Part shown: piece by piece, positions 9,321-18,654 of the stretch | Layout of the letters: each line of letters opens with the position of its first letter | How positions within the stretch are numbered: position 1 is the first letter of the stretch | Source: Methanosarcina flavescens | GTDB taxonomy: Archaea > Halobacteriota > Methanosarcinia > Methanosarcinales > Methanosarcinaceae | NCBI RefSeq assembly: GCF_001304615.2 | Contig: NZ_CP032683.1 | Coordinates: 1,364,001-1,428,000 of the forward strand | Direction: 5' to 3' | DNA length: 64,000 nt | The notes under the pieces: generated by a model | The model's database searches: none | Told to the model about the DNA's origin: nothing | Seen by the model: only the letters and a program-made list of their open reading frames with translations | Position numbers and translations under genes: made by a program

Positions 9321-9440
9321 GGCTCTGTAGAAAACCTACTTAATCGTCATCAATAGACTTAAAGTTCTTCAGCAAAATGAATCAGGCAATTTAGTTTTAA
9401 TTTGTTAAGATTGGCTATTTAAGAGGATTTCTACGGAGCC
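9321..9440. mobile_element. MITE-like 120-bp element with IS-type inverted repeats
   Basis: The left end GGCTCTGTAGAAAACCTAC and the right end, read in reverse as GGCTCCGTAGAAATCCTC, closely match the terminal repeats of the 1008-bp IS in this window. The 120-bp interior has no coding frame. This is what a non-autonomous derivative mobilised by the IS transposase, or an old internal deletion product, would look like. No clear 8-bp target duplication flanks it. Confidence 0.7.
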
Positions 9441-9712
9441 TAAAAACTGTTGCTTTTTTAATCATAGAACCTCTAATGCTGTTATTTTTGCGGTCACTTT
9501 TGTCAATATCACTTTTGTCTATTTTTGTATTTTCCCCATTTCTGCTCTGCCTTCTTTCCTCCCTGTGTTGTCTTCTTTTCTGGTTCCTGCGTTTTCCTAC
9601 CTCTTTATTCGGAGTGTGTGAAGCTCTTTCGCCCTCGCAGCTTGCTTTTTTTCTATTATCTGGCTTTACGTTCTCCCCTTATGTGTTTGTCTCTAAAAAC
9701 CCGGGTTCAGTT

Positions 9713-10387
9713 CTATAGAGGTAGATTTCTGATATTGAAGAATTCGCGTTTTGCGCGAGATATGAAATTAACCACTTTCATTTTATCTTTGAAACCATCA
9801 GAATCTTTAAGCCCGGAGCTGGCGTCCACACCATATGGCTTTACAAACCGTATAGCCTCTCTAACATTTTCAGGAGTCAGACCACCTGCTAAGATAACTG
9901 GTTTTGATATCTCTTTAACAATGTTTCTGCTAATATTCCAATCATGGACCAAACCTGTCCCACCTACTTTATCATTGGCTAAATCAAGAGTATCCAGGAT
10001 GAAAGCATCTACCACAGATTCAAAAGGTTTCATAGCTTGAATAACTTCTAACCCATTAACATGAAAATTTTTAATTATTTTTATATAGGGGAAGGCTTTG
10101 CGCAGTGATATGATACTATCAACTGTACAATCAGAATGCAACTGGATAGAAGTAACACCTATCTCATTCGCTAGATTAGAGATCTCCTCAGCGTCATCCA
10201 GTTCTGTAACTAAAACTGGAGAAATATAAGGTGGGCACTCTTTCACGATTTTTTGAGCTAAATGTTTGTCAATAAAGTCATCTGAATTATGTTTTTGTCC
10301 CACTACTAATCCAACCGCATCAGCTCCACAATATGCAGCCATAATAGCGTCTTCGACCCTTTTAATACCACAAATTTTTATTCTCAT
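9713..10387 (-). CDS. trpF: Phosphoribosylanthranilate isomerase
   Basis: This 224-residue (beta/alpha)8 enzyme isomerises N-(5'-phosphoribosyl)anthranilate in tryptophan synthesis. The N-terminal KICGI holds the catalytic Cys, ILDT the catalytic Asp position, and GGTGLVHDW, ILAGGLTPENV and GVDASSGL form the phosphate-binding loops. It stands alone, without other trp genes. Some Methanosarcina genomes carry two trpF genes, so this may be the copy outside the trp operon. The flanking DNA is AT-rich and repeat-bearing. Confidence 0.88.
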   Translation of the reverse strand: MRIKICGIKRVEDAIMAAYCGADAVGLVVGQKHNSDDFIDKHLAQKIVKECPPYISPVLVTELDDAEEISNLANEIGVTSIQLHSDCTVDSIISLRKAFPYIKIIKNFHVNGLEVIQAMKPFESVVDAFILDTLDLANDKVGGTGLVHDWNISRNIVKEISKPVILAGGLTPENVREAIRFVKPYGVDASSGLKDSDGFKDKMKVVNFISRAKREFFNIRNLPL

Positions 10388-10449
10388 TATTATATCCTAG
10401 AAAACCTTTAAGAGGTTTAAATGTTTTACCGGTTGTTATAATGATTGAA

Positions 10450-10505
10450 ATATCAAAGAGAACATATCAAAGAGAGCATATCAAAGAGAACATATCAAAG
10501 AGAAT
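10450..10505. repeat. Four tandem 14-bp repeats
   Basis: The unit ATATCAAAGAGAAC occurs four times head to tail. Unit 2 (GAGAGC) and unit 4 (GAGAAT) vary at the last bases. The array sits about 60 bp upstream of the trpF start. There are no spacers, so it is not a CRISPR array. Confidence 0.85.
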
Positions 10506-11073
10506 ATTATAGTTCCTTAATCAATTGCATGATGAAATTGGTTATCGGATTAAGGAAAAGTCCTGCCAAAACAGAAACTTCTTGAAACCAATAAGATATA
10601 TTTGGTTCATATCGATTTCATCAACAAACTGGATTTATCTTCATATTAGCTTTCAAAATATGTTCATTAAGCATTTATATATGAACTCGCACAATGCTTT
10701 TATAGCTTGAAGGTAATTACGCTGGATGTTGGCACTTGCGTCAATTGACAGGAGCCAATCTATACAATTAGATCGTTTTTCAGTTTGAAGTTTTACATAC
10801 AAAACCACCTGATCGATTGTATATGAATATCCATACACAGTAATATATAAATGCATCAACCTCGTTCCAGTTTAAACTAAAATCACGCTTACCGGCTTAT
10901 CGGGCTGAAAGCCCAAACCATAGAGTCCACAAAATCCAGCTACAAAGAATGGAAAGAATCTCCCGAAAGAGAAGAGTTACCTCACTTCGGGAAAAATATT
11001 TCTGGCAGCCAGGGAGAGGAATCGGCGCTTCTTCCCGGCACAAAGATAACCTGATTTAGAAAAGGTGGCGAGC
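10506..11073. other. Spacer with candidate structured leader before rps19e
   Basis: The first 350 bases are AT-rich with no supportable gene. From about 10885 the composition turns GC-richer and short stems appear: GGGCT-GAA-AGCCC near 10911, and TCCCGAA paired with TTCGGGA across about 10962-10993. This probably is the transcribed leader of the ribosomal cluster. TATA-like sequence lies at 10840-10852. Confidence 0.35.
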
Positions 11074-11523
11074 ATGACAACAGTATTTGATGTTCCTGCA
11101 ACGGAGCTTATTGAGAAGGTTGCAGCTATCCTTAAAGAAAACGACAATATCGTTCCCCCTGAGTGGGCAAAGAACGTAAAGACTGGAGTTCACAAGGAAC
11201 TCCCTCCGAACAACGACGACTGGTGGTATATCAGAACCGCCGCAATCCTGAGAAAAATCTATACTGACGGACCTATAGGAATCGAAAGGCTCAGATCAGT
11301 ATACGGTGGAAAGAAAGACAACGGATCAAAGCCGGGTCACAAAGTAAAAGGTAGCGGTTCGATAGCCAGAAAAGCAGTACAGCAGCTTGAGGCTGCAGGT
11401 TACCTGCAAAAAGTAAAGGACGGAAGAACAGTATCTGCAAAGGGACGTTCCATGCTTGACAATGCAGCAAATGAGCTCAAGCAGGAACTTCTTGAGAAGA
11501 TCCCTGAACTTGCAAAATACTGA
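11074..11523 (+). CDS. rps19e: 30S ribosomal protein S19e
   Basis: This 149-residue archaeal/eukaryotic small-subunit protein is recognised by [40 protein letters not shown] and [15 protein letters not shown]. The ATG at 11074 follows AAAGGTGG, better placed than an in-frame GTG at 11065. It is first in a run of translation genes that extends to ftsY. In eukaryotes S19 acts in 18S rRNA processing and small-subunit assembly. Confidence 0.95.
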   Translation: MTTVFDVPATELIEKVAAILKENDNIVPPEWAKNVKTGVHKELPPNNDDWWYIRTAAILRKIYTDGPIGIERLRSVYGGKKDNGSKPGHKVKGSGSIARKAVQQLEAAGYLQKVKDGRTVSAKGRSMLDNAANELKQELLEKIPELAKY

Positions 11524-11627
11524 GAACATCCCATACAGAAGGATCCTGAAAATTTCTAGGGATTCTCTTACAGATAACTAAGTTTAATCCAGATTGCTCC
11601 GGAAAACCGGTTTTTTGGGTGATTGCC

Positions 11628-11987
11628 ATGTCTACAATGGATGATGAACTCAATGAAATCCGAAAAAGGCGGCTAGCAGAGATCCAGAGGCAGCAGGCGC
11701 AAAACCAGCAGTCTGACATTCAGGCAGCTTACCAGCAGGAACAGGCCAGAGCTGAAATGGAAGCTCAGAAGCAGGCTATCCTGAGGCAAATCCTGACTCC
11801 TGAAGCCAGAGAACGCCTTACCGCCCTAAAAATGTCAAGACCGGCTCTTGGAGAACAGCTAGAGATGCAGCTGATCTCGCTTGCTCAGACTGGAAGGCTA
11901 CCGTCTCAAATCGACGATGAACAACTAAAAAAGCTACTTATGAGGATGCAGCCGAAAAAACGTAAGACATCCATAACCCGGATTTAA
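11628..11987 (+). CDS. DNA-binding protein of the PDCD5/TFAR19 family
   Basis: This 119-residue helical protein matches the archaeal PDCD5 homologues. It has a charged, Gln-rich N-terminal helix ([12 protein letters not shown]), the core [10 protein letters not shown] and the end [11 protein letters not shown]. Start ATG 11628 follows GGGTGAT; an upstream GTG is part of that ribosome site. Archaeal members bind nucleic acids but have no firm cellular role. It conventionally lies next to rps19e, as here, and ends five bases before the next gene. Confidence 0.9.
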   Translation: MSTMDDELNEIRKRRLAEIQRQQAQNQQSDIQAAYQQEQARAEMEAQKQAILRQILTPEARERLTALKMSRPALGEQLEMQLISLAQTGRLPSQIDDEQLKKLLMRMQPKKRKTSITRI

Positions 11988-11992
11988 AAACA

Positions 11993-12595
11993 ATGAAAAT
12001 TTCGGTCCTCTTTAGCGGAGGCAAGGACAGTTCGCTCTCTGCCCTTTTGATGGAACCGTTTTTTGAGATAGAACTCATAACCTGCAGCTTTGGCCTGCTC
12101 TCAAATGGCGAGCTGGCAGCAAAAACTGCAAAAGAATTAGGATTTCCGCACAGGGTTCTTACTCTGGAGCGGGAAATCCTTGAAAAGGCTTACGAGAAAA
12201 TAATGCAAGACGGTTTCCCGAAAAACGCCATTAACTACATTCACGAGAAAGCCGTAGAAACTCTTGCTTCGGACCCTGAAGTAAAATTCATTGCAGACGG
12301 AACCCGAAGGGATGATAGAGTTCCTGTGCTCTCGATCTCACAGATACGAAGTATCGAAGACCGGCTGGGAGTTCAGTATATCTGCCCTTTGAAGGGATAT
12401 GGCAGAAAAACCGTGAGTATTCTTGTAGAGCGCTATCTGAGGATTGAAGAGGGACCGAGTGAGAGTACTCCGAAAGCGGACTACGAAACCGAGCTCAGGG
12501 AGTTAATCAGGCAGAGAGACGGTGAAGAGAAAATAAAGGAACTGTTTCCTGCCCATATCCAGTCCCACGTGCTTTCCAGAAAAGAACTGCCCTGA
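11993..12595 (+). CDS. PP-loop ATPase family protein (adenine nucleotide alpha hydrolase fold)
   Basis: This 200-residue protein has the PP-loop FSGGKDSS at residues 7-14, typical of ATP-pyrophosphatase enzymes that adenylate RNA bases or small molecules. ADGTRRDDRVP and CPLKGYGRKTV are further conserved blocks. It starts five bases after the PDCD5-like gene and precedes rpl39e, a common archaeal neighbourhood. A tRNA or ribosome modification role is plausible, but the substrate is unknown. Confidence 0.75.
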   Translation: MKISVLFSGGKDSSLSALLMEPFFEIELITCSFGLLSNGELAAKTAKELGFPHRVLTLEREILEKAYEKIMQDGFPKNAINYIHEKAVETLASDPEVKFIADGTRRDDRVPVLSISQIRSIEDRLGVQYICPLKGYGRKTVSILVERYLRIEEGPSESTPKADYETELRELIRQRDGEEKIKELFPAHIQSHVLSRKELP

Positions 12596-12837
12596 AGAAG
12601 AAATTCCCCGAAATCGGGAAGTCTTCCGGAAGGGAAAATCCTGGAATAAAGATTTATACGATAATCGAGTTATATTCAACCCTTATACTGCTGCAGATCA
12701 ACCAAGACCCTCATAGAATTTACCGGATATGGTTTTAAAAACTGCCATTAAAGCTAGCAGGGTAAAACCTCAATTATGCAAGGGTTACAATCACAATCAG
12801 CTAATTATCGGATATAACCAGAAGTTAATAGAATTAA

Positions 12838-13023
<186 letters not shown>

Positions 13024-13041
13024 GCAAGGAAGGTGGGAAAA

Positions 13042-13311
13042 ATGGCAGACGACATGGTAAAAGAACAGATATATACCATCCCTCTCAGGGACGTAAAGAG
13101 AGTACCTGCCTGGAAAAGAGCCAACAGGGCAGTTACTGAAGTAAGAGGTTTTCTTATGAGGCACATGAAGGTTGATTCTGTACAGGTCAAACTGGATAAA
13201 TCAATTAACGAGCGTCTCTGGGAAAAAGGCTGTAAGAAGCCTCCTCTCTCCATCCGGGTCAGAGCTGTAAAATTCGCAGATGGCGAGGTACATGCAGAAC
13301 TCGCCCAGTAA
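13042..13311 (+). CDS. rpl31e: 50S ribosomal protein L31e
   Basis: This 89-residue protein is recognised by [30 protein letters not shown] and the [10 protein letters not shown] block. ATG 13042 follows GGAAGGTGGG. L31e sits near the tunnel exit of the large subunit. The gene is tightly packed between rpl39e and the aIF6 gene. Confidence 0.94.
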   Translation: MADDMVKEQIYTIPLRDVKRVPAWKRANRAVTEVRGFLMRHMKVDSVQVKLDKSINERLWEKGCKKPPLSIRVRAVKFADGEVHAELAQ

Positions 13312-13343
13312 AATATACAAGAAAACGCGAAGCTTCAAAGAAT

Positions 13344-14003
13344 ATGATTCGAACAGTGGATATCTACGAAACCCCGGTTATCGGGGTCTTTGCAACCTGC
13401 ACGGAAGATTTTGTTCTTGTCCCTCGCGGCACAAAGCCCGAAACCTGTGCCATACTTGAGGATTCGCTTGACGTAAAGGCTATTGAGACTCTTGTTAATG
13501 GAAGCGTTGTGATCGGAGCCCTTTCCAGAGGAAACTCAAACGGCTTCCTTTTTTCATACGGGACCGATACCAGAGAGGTCCAAAAACTGACAGGAGTTAA
13601 GGCTGAAATTCTCCCGGGCAGGCTGAATGCAGTCGGAAACATTGTACTTGCAAACGACTCTGCAGCACTTGTCCACCCTGAGCTGTCGGACAGAGCTATT
13701 GAGACAATTGCCAGTGTCCTTGAGGTAGAAGTTTACAGGGGAACGATTGCCGGGATAAAGAATGTAGGGATGGCAGGAGTTGTCACAAACAAAGGACTTC
13801 TGGTACACCCGAAAGTTACATCCTCAGAAAGGGAGATACTGGAAAATATCTTCAAGCTTCCGGTATATATAGGAACTACGAACTATGGAACTCAGATGCT
13901 CGGCTCAGGCCTGCTTGCGAACTCAAAGAGCTATCTGGCAGGTTCGGATACTACAGGACCCGAACTCGGTAGAATTGAAGAAGCTCTGGGATTCGTAGAG
14001 TGA
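13344..14003 (+). CDS. eif6: Translation initiation factor aIF-6
   Basis: This 219-residue pentein-fold protein has the expected internal near-repeats ([34 protein letters not shown] and [19 protein letters not shown]). aIF6 binds the 50S subunit and prevents early joining with 30S. It lies 32 bases after rpl31e, which is the usual archaeal L39e-L31e-IF6-LX order. Length is normal and nothing is missing. Confidence 0.95.
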   Translation: MIRTVDIYETPVIGVFATCTEDFVLVPRGTKPETCAILEDSLDVKAIETLVNGSVVIGALSRGNSNGFLFSYGTDTREVQKLTGVKAEILPGRLNAVGNIVLANDSAALVHPELSDRAIETIASVLEVEVYRGTIAGIKNVGMAGVVTNKGLLVHPKVTSSEREILENIFKLPVYIGTTNYGTQMLGSGLLANSKSYLAGSDTTGPELGRIEEALGFVE

Positions 14004-14055
14004 GACAAATCATCCATCTGTTACGGAATAAAGCTACAGCAAGAGTGTGACCAAG

Positions 14056-14232
14056 ATGAAGAATTATATTGTTAAAGGCAAATTTAAAGCAGGAAATTCC
14101 TGGGAAAAATTCACAAAAAAGATCGAAAGTCAGAATGAAAAGAACGCAACGGATAAGGTTTATTCTATCTTCGGAAGCAAGCACGGTATTAAGAGAAACC
14201 AGATCCAGATCGAAAGCATTGCTGAGGAGTGA
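14056..14232 (+). CDS. rpl18a: 50S ribosomal protein L18Ae/LX
   Basis: This 58-residue protein reads [12 protein letters not shown] at the start, then FTKKIES and [14 protein letters not shown], as in archaeal LX proteins. ATG 14056 lies seven bases after GTGA; a GTG at 14047 is part of that ribosome site. It ends six bases before pfdA. Confidence 0.9.
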   Translation: MKNYIVKGKFKAGNSWEKFTKKIESQNEKNATDKVYSIFGSKHGIKRNQIQIESIAEE

Positions 14233-14237
14233 AGGAT

Positions 14238-14669
14238 ATGGCAGAAGTCAGTGAAGATGTCAGAAATCTGGCAGCCAGATATCAGGAATTCCAGAGACAG
14301 GCTGAGGCCTTAAGGCAGCAGATGAACATGGTTCAGGCTTCCATTACAAGCTGTGACCAGACAATGGTAACCATCAACGAGCTTAAGACCGCTTCAGTGG
14401 AGGGGAAGATTACCGAAACAATGGTCCCTATAGGATTTGGCTCATTCGTTCATGCCGAAATAAAAAATACAGATAGGGTTATTGTAGACCTTGGATCAGG
14501 CTTCAGTGCAGAGAAAACAGCAGATGAAGCCATTGAGACTCTTAACCGCCGCAAAGAGCAGCTTACGAAAATTCTCCAACAGATGAATGCTTCACTGACT
14601 AACTATATACAGGGTATGCAAGCCTTAGAATCCGAGGCTGCAAGGCTTCAGCAACCCGACCAGGCCTGA
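14238..14669 (+). CDS. pfdA: Prefoldin alpha subunit
   Basis: This 143-residue subunit of the hexameric prefoldin chaperone has two long coiled-coil helices flanking a beta hairpin (MVPIGFGSFVHAEI, VIVDLGSGFSAEKTADEA). Prefoldin delivers unfolded proteins to the thermosome. ATG 14238 follows GGAGTGAAGG and comes six bases after rpl18a. Position before ftsY is typical for archaea. Confidence 0.93.
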   Translation: MAEVSEDVRNLAARYQEFQRQAEALRQQMNMVQASITSCDQTMVTINELKTASVEGKITETMVPIGFGSFVHAEIKNTDRVIVDLGSGFSAEKTADEAIETLNRRKEQLTKILQQMNASLTNYIQGMQALESEAARLQQPDQA

Positions 14670-14781
14670 TAAAACCTGGCCCGGATAAAAAGGATAAAAC
14701 TCAAAACCCCATTTGAGAACAAAATCTTTTATTTTTAATTAATTATCTATTTTTTATTGAATTCCTTTGGGATGGGATCTT

Positions 14782-16065
14782 GTGTTCAGCAAATTCAAAG
14801 AAAAGCTTGGGAATTTTAAGAAGGCACTCAGCAGAACTATTGATGATAAAGCTGTAGAAATCGAACCGGTAATAGAACCTGTGCCTGAGTCCGAAGAGGG
14901 CTTTGAAGAGGAGATCGAGCCCATTCCAGAGGAAGAAGCTCCTGAGACACTCCTAGAAGAGGAAAGTTATGAGGTCAAACCTGAAGAAGTCAAACCTGAA
15001 GAAGTCAAACCTGTAACGAGTGCCCCTTCAAAGGTCGGGATTGAAGACTGGAAAAAGGCCGAATACGGGAAAAAACTTGAAGAGAGAAAGAAGGCTGCAG
15101 AGATCAAACCTGTGGAAGAAGAAAAAGTACCTGAGGAAAAAAAATCCTTCTTTAAAAAATTTTCCTCGAAGGTCGGGTTTGCACAGAAAGCGAAAGCTCT
15201 TGTATTCAATAGGGAGGTCTATCTGGATAGTAAAGACTTGGAAGAGCCTCTCTGGGAACTTGAGATGGGGCTTCTTGAGAGTGACCTCGCTCTTTCAGTT
15301 TCCGAAGCAATTGTGGAGTCCGTGAAAAAACAGCTTACAGGTACTACAAAGCGGATTGGGAGCAATACCGGAGATATTGTAGAGGCAGCCCTTAGAAAAG
15401 CCATCTACGATGTGGTCTCTGCCAATACCTTCGACTTTGACGAGTATGTGAGGAACAGGGAAAAACCGGTCCATATTGTCTTTGTTGGAATCAATGGGAC
15501 AGGGAAAACAACGTCCATTGCAAAAATGGCGCACAGATTGCTGAAATCGGATTATTCTGTGGTTCTTGCTGCAGGAGATACTTTCAGGGCGGGTGCCATT
15601 GATCAGCTCGGGATTCATGCCGACAGACTCGGAGTAAAAATGATTAAGCATCAACCCGGAGCCGATCCTGCGGCAGTTATTTACGATGCAGTGCAATATG
15701 CAAAAGCCCATAAGATAGATTTCGTGCTTTCCGATACTGCAGGCCGTATGCATACTAACCTTAACCTTATGTCACAAATGGAAAAGATCTGCAGGGTAAG
15801 CACTCCAGATCTTATAATTTTTGTAGATGAAGCCGTCGCAGGGAATGATGCAGTTGAAAGGGCTGCACAGTTCAATGAAGCTGTGCCAATTGATGGTTCA
15901 ATTCTGACAAAAATAGATGCTGATGCCAAAGGAGGAGCTGCGATATCCATTGCCTATATCACAGGCAAGCCAATTCTCTTTTTCGGGATAGGACAGGGTT
16001 ATGAGGACTTAAAAAAGTTCGATCCCGAATGGTTCATAGACCAGCTTTTTAACCAGGCCGCTTAA
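14782..16065 (+). CDS. ftsY: Signal recognition particle receptor FtsY
   Basis: This 427-residue SRP-receptor GTPase docks SRP-ribosome complexes at the membrane. An acidic linker at about residues 25-110 includes repeated EVKPE units. The NG domain follows: GINGTGKTT (G1), DTFRAGA, DTAGR (G3), TKIDADAKGGA (G4) and FFGIGQGYEDL. GTG 14782 is preferred because GGGATGGGATC lies just ahead; an in-frame TTG at 14767 is an alternative. A terminator-like hairpin follows. Confidence 0.93.
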   Translation: MFSKFKEKLGNFKKALSRTIDDKAVEIEPVIEPVPESEEGFEEEIEPIPEEEAPETLLEEESYEVKPEEVKPEEVKPVTSAPSKVGIEDWKKAEYGKKLEERKKAAEIKPVEEEKVPEEKKSFFKKFSSKVGFAQKAKALVFNREVYLDSKDLEEPLWELEMGLLESDLALSVSEAIVESVKKQLTGTTKRIGSNTGDIVEAALRKAIYDVVSANTFDFDEYVRNREKPVHIVFVGINGTGKTTSIAKMAHRLLKSDYSVVLAAGDTFRAGAIDQLGIHADRLGVKMIKHQPGADPAAVIYDAVQYAKAHKIDFVLSDTAGRMHTNLNLMSQMEKICRVSTPDLIIFVDEAVAGNDAVERAAQFNEAVPIDGSILTKIDADAKGGAAISIAYITGKPILFFGIGQGYEDLKKFDPEWFIDQLFNQAA

Positions 16066-16082
16066 GCTTTGAGCTAGCATAG

Positions 16083-16122
16083 AATAGTGAGTCAATCAAA
16101 GCGTTTTGGGAGACCCACTATT
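16083..16122 (+). terminator. Hairpin after ftsY
   Basis: AATAGTG (16083-16089) pairs with CACTATT (16116-16122), and GTC/GAC continues the stem after one mismatch. TT-rich sequence follows. It lies 18 bases past the ftsY stop codon. Confidence 0.45.
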
Positions 16123-16219
16123 TTATGAATTCTACTAAAGGACTAATCTGAAAGAAAATATTAGCTTTTTTAAATTTCTGGTTTTCCAGAGGAGAGATTT
16201 AGATTTTTATCGGAGAAGC

Positions 16220-16405
16220 TCAGGGCTCCTCAGGAATTATAATCCATGCTATTATATAGGCAACTATACCTGTTCCTGCACCCATTATAGTGATAAGCAG
16301 CCATAGGAGCCGTATAAGCGTAGGATCAACTTTAAAGTATTCACCTATCCCGCCACATACCCCTGCAATAATCCTGTTCTTCTTTGATCTGTACAACCTA
16401 TTCAT
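16220..16405 (-). CDS. Small PspC-domain membrane protein
   Basis: This 61-residue protein has the PspC pattern: RLYRSKKNRIIAGVCGGIGEYF, then DPTLIRLLW, then a hydrophobic segment (about residues 32-56) ending IIPEEP. PspC domains are linked to envelope-stress responses in bacteria, while archaeal versions are uncharacterised. The ATG at 16405 follows GGGGTGGTC. It stands alone, convergent with ftsY. Confidence 0.82.
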   Translation of the reverse strand: MNRLYRSKKNRIIAGVCGGIGEYFKVDPTLIRLLWLLITIMGAGTGIVAYIIAWIIIPEEP

Positions 16406-16659
16406 TTGACCACCCCTAATTACAAAATGCTTTAAGCTTTATAAAAGCTACATAATAGATTGCTGAGATTCAATTTATAAGTAACTCTGAAATAAGTAAC
16501 TCTGAAAACAGGAGATTTTATCGAGAATCTCTATATGTTTGCAAGTGAGTTGATTTTAGCTGGTTTTTTAATAGCTTTGTAGAAAACCGATCTAAATCAG
16601 TGTCAAGGGCTAAGGCTAACTACTGAAAATCCTCACATATAACAAACCAATCATGAAAT

Positions 16660-17286
16660 CTACTGAGATTTTCTTAAAATTTCTGTAGCTTTAAAATAGC
16701 ATTTATCAAATCCTTCATTGCTAACTTTTCTTGCTGGAACTCCTGCTATTGTAATTCCCTTTTCTTTAAAGGATTTGTTTACTACTGAATTTGCACCTAT
16801 TGCTATATCATCTGCAATTTCAATATCTCCAAAAATTTTAGCACCAGGACCGATATACACATTATTCCCTATTTTTGGCACGGGCAATACAAAATCTGGT
16901 CTGGATTTGTAGTCCCTACTAAAGACGTTTGTTGCAATACTTACGCCGGTATGAATGCGACAATTCTCGCCAACTTTTGCATTACTATTTACAATTATAG
17001 TACCTTTATGAGCAATAGATAATCCAGGACCAAATACATTCGGAGGGATAGTAAATCCTAATTTCGTACTTAGTCTTTGGAATTTGAAAAAAGATACAGA
17101 CTATATGGTTTATATAATACTTTTTTTACAATTTATATAGTACTCTCTTTTTCTTAGTAATCTCTCAAATCTCCAGATATCATCCAGAAAGTAATCTATA
17201 TAATACTGGATTGTACCTCTTTTTTTCCTGAGTGCAATCTCATCTGCTTTTAAATAGAACAAATAATCCTTTTTTGATTTAATCAT
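16660..17286 (-). pseudogene. Serine/polysaccharide O-acetyltransferase (left-handed beta helix), disrupted
   Basis: The N-terminal part starts at ATG 17286 (IKSKKDYLFYLKADEIAL) and is interrupted near 17110 by TAA and TAG codons two codons apart. The C-terminal hexapeptide-repeat domain then continues (NVFGPGLSIAHKGTIIV, HTGVSIA, IGPGAKIFGDIEIAD, GVPARKVS). The two parts share a frame overall. A -2 and a -1 indel would restore a natural linker (YKPYSLYLFF), which favours compensating deletions over simple nonsense changes. The family resembles CysE-type enzymes of capsule clusters. The gene is probably inactive. Confidence 0.75.
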
Positions 17287-17525
17287 AAAGGGTCAACTAA
17301 CGAGTATCAAATTAGTCATCGAATAGTGCTAAGATAGAAAATGAGTTTTTCTAAATATCTTGGCACATTCCTCATAAGTTCTTAGATAAACATGTAGAAT
17401 TTAAACCCTTAGAAGCCAATCCGTTTTATTTAGAAAGTTAACAATTATTGATTTTTACGACGGTTTTAAGTTAGAATTTTACACATAATTCTTTTTTGAA
17501 GGATCTTTCAGAGGTTCATGTTTTT

Positions 17526-18620
17526 TTAGATTCTAGCCCAATCGCTGGTTACATCTTCAGATACAAAGTTCTCCCCGAACGCCTGCACATATATCCTGAA
17601 TTCCTCCCCTGCAGGAATCTTAAGCCCTTTTGCGGTATAGTTGTAAACCCCTTCCGGCTCAATTACAACTGGAGAACTTTCAATCTCGTCCCAGAAAGAG
17701 AGCTGATCTTTAGCCTGAAGGGCAACGTAAAAGGTTATGTTTTCAGCTTTTTCTGAACCCACATTGATTGCGGTGACACTGACATCGACAATTCCCTCTG
17801 TTCTTGAGTACTTGCATTGAGCTTTGAAATCAAGATTAATCTTGGGTCTTCTGGAAACAGGGACAACACGTACAGGTTGGCCTTCATATTCTTCGGGAAT
17901 TTCCCCTATATGCCAATCAGTACCTGTGGTCTCCAGATAATAATAATAATTGTGGCTTTCGTACTCAAAACTCCTGCCCTTCTGCTCAGGATTGCATTTT
18001 ACTCCCAGAGCCATATGTTCAGGGAGTTCAAGAAGGACAACATCACAACCTATTTCCTGAAGAAGCGCTACAGAGAGAATTGCGGTATCTTCACAGTCCC
18101 CGCCTCCCTCATAAAGAGTCTCATAAGGAAAACGAGGGTACTGCTCGTAACCTGAACTCTGGAGATCCGAGGTATAGTTCAAGGACTGAACAAAAGAAAC
18201 ACAAAAACCCGGTATTTCACTTTCCTCAAGCCCACAAGCTTTTGAGAGGGAGATCAAACTGTCTGCAATCTCCTTAATTAACCAGTCATCATACGGGTCC
18301 GAAGCAAATAGATCATAGTCCCTGTTTCGAGTCCTGGCTTTATATGATTCATAAAGTTCATCGTCAAGAGGCAGGGTAAGCTGCCAGCTATGGCTTTTGT
18401 ATTCCCACGAGTAAGTTCGGGACGATGTTCCTGAACTGATGGATTCCTCTGTAACCCAGGCACTGCAAGGCTCACTATTTACTATATTTACTCCTACCAG
18501 ATTCTCCATGGTATCGCCTATACAGGAACCCGTGGAAGTTTCAGGGCAGGGCGATACCAGGATGAAGTCGACCAGATAAATGAACAGGAAGAAGCAAAAA
18601 AGAGTGGCTGCTCTTTTCAC
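17526..18620 (-). CDS. Secreted transglutaminase-like domain protein
   Basis: The 364-residue protein opens with a signal-like hydrophobic segment (about residues 5-23, TLFCFFLFIYLVDFILV). Its centre has the transglutaminase-like triad pattern: YEGGGDCEDTAIL (Cys), LPEHMALGV (His) and TTGTDWHIGEIP (Asp region). The C-terminal 110 residues look like an exported beta-sandwich (VSVTAINVGSEKAENITFYV). It is probably a cell-surface peptidase-like or cross-linking enzyme of unknown substrate. Start is GTG 18620 behind GGGGGC, 34 bases after the DUF523 gene. Confidence 0.72.
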   Translation of the reverse strand: MKRAATLFCFFLFIYLVDFILVSPCPETSTGSCIGDTMENLVGVNIVNSEPCSAWVTEESISSGTSSRTYSWEYKSHSWQLTLPLDDELYESYKARTRNRDYDLFASDPYDDWLIKEIADSLISLSKACGLEESEIPGFCVSFVQSLNYTSDLQSSGYEQYPRFPYETLYEGGGDCEDTAILSVALLQEIGCDVVLLELPEHMALGVKCNPEQKGRSFEYESHNYYYYLETTGTDWHIGEIPEEYEGQPVRVVPVSRRPKINLDFKAQCKYSRTEGIVDVSVTAINVGSEKAENITFYVALQAKDQLSFWDEIESSPVVIEPEGVYNYTAKGLKIPAGEEFRIYVQAFGENFVSEDVTSDWARI

Positions 18621-18654
18621 AAATTAGCCCCCATCTAGATTGCAGTCTGTGATT

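Larger units (their letters stand above)
8874..9712. other. frhA upstream spacer (839 bp)
   Basis: This AT-rich spacer between the frh operon and the isomerase gene has no supportable gene. It contains an inverted repeat near 8953-8978, several TATA-like stretches around 9010-9140 that could serve the frh promoter, and a MITE-like element at 9321-9440. From 9475 a pyrimidine-rich strand follows the isomerase stop codon. Confidence 0.5.

Noticed and set aside
9476-10040. Plus-strand hydrophobic frames near and inside trpF
   Set aside because: They arise from a pyrimidine-rich spacer and the antisense strand of trpF. There are no motifs.
10450-10505. CRISPR array
   Set aside because: The 14-bp repeats are directly adjacent with no spacers, and no cas genes are present.
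17105-17125. Pyrrolysine (TAG) read-through in the acetyltransferase
   Set aside because: A TAA lies two codons before the TAG in the same frame, so read-through of TAG alone cannot restore the protein.
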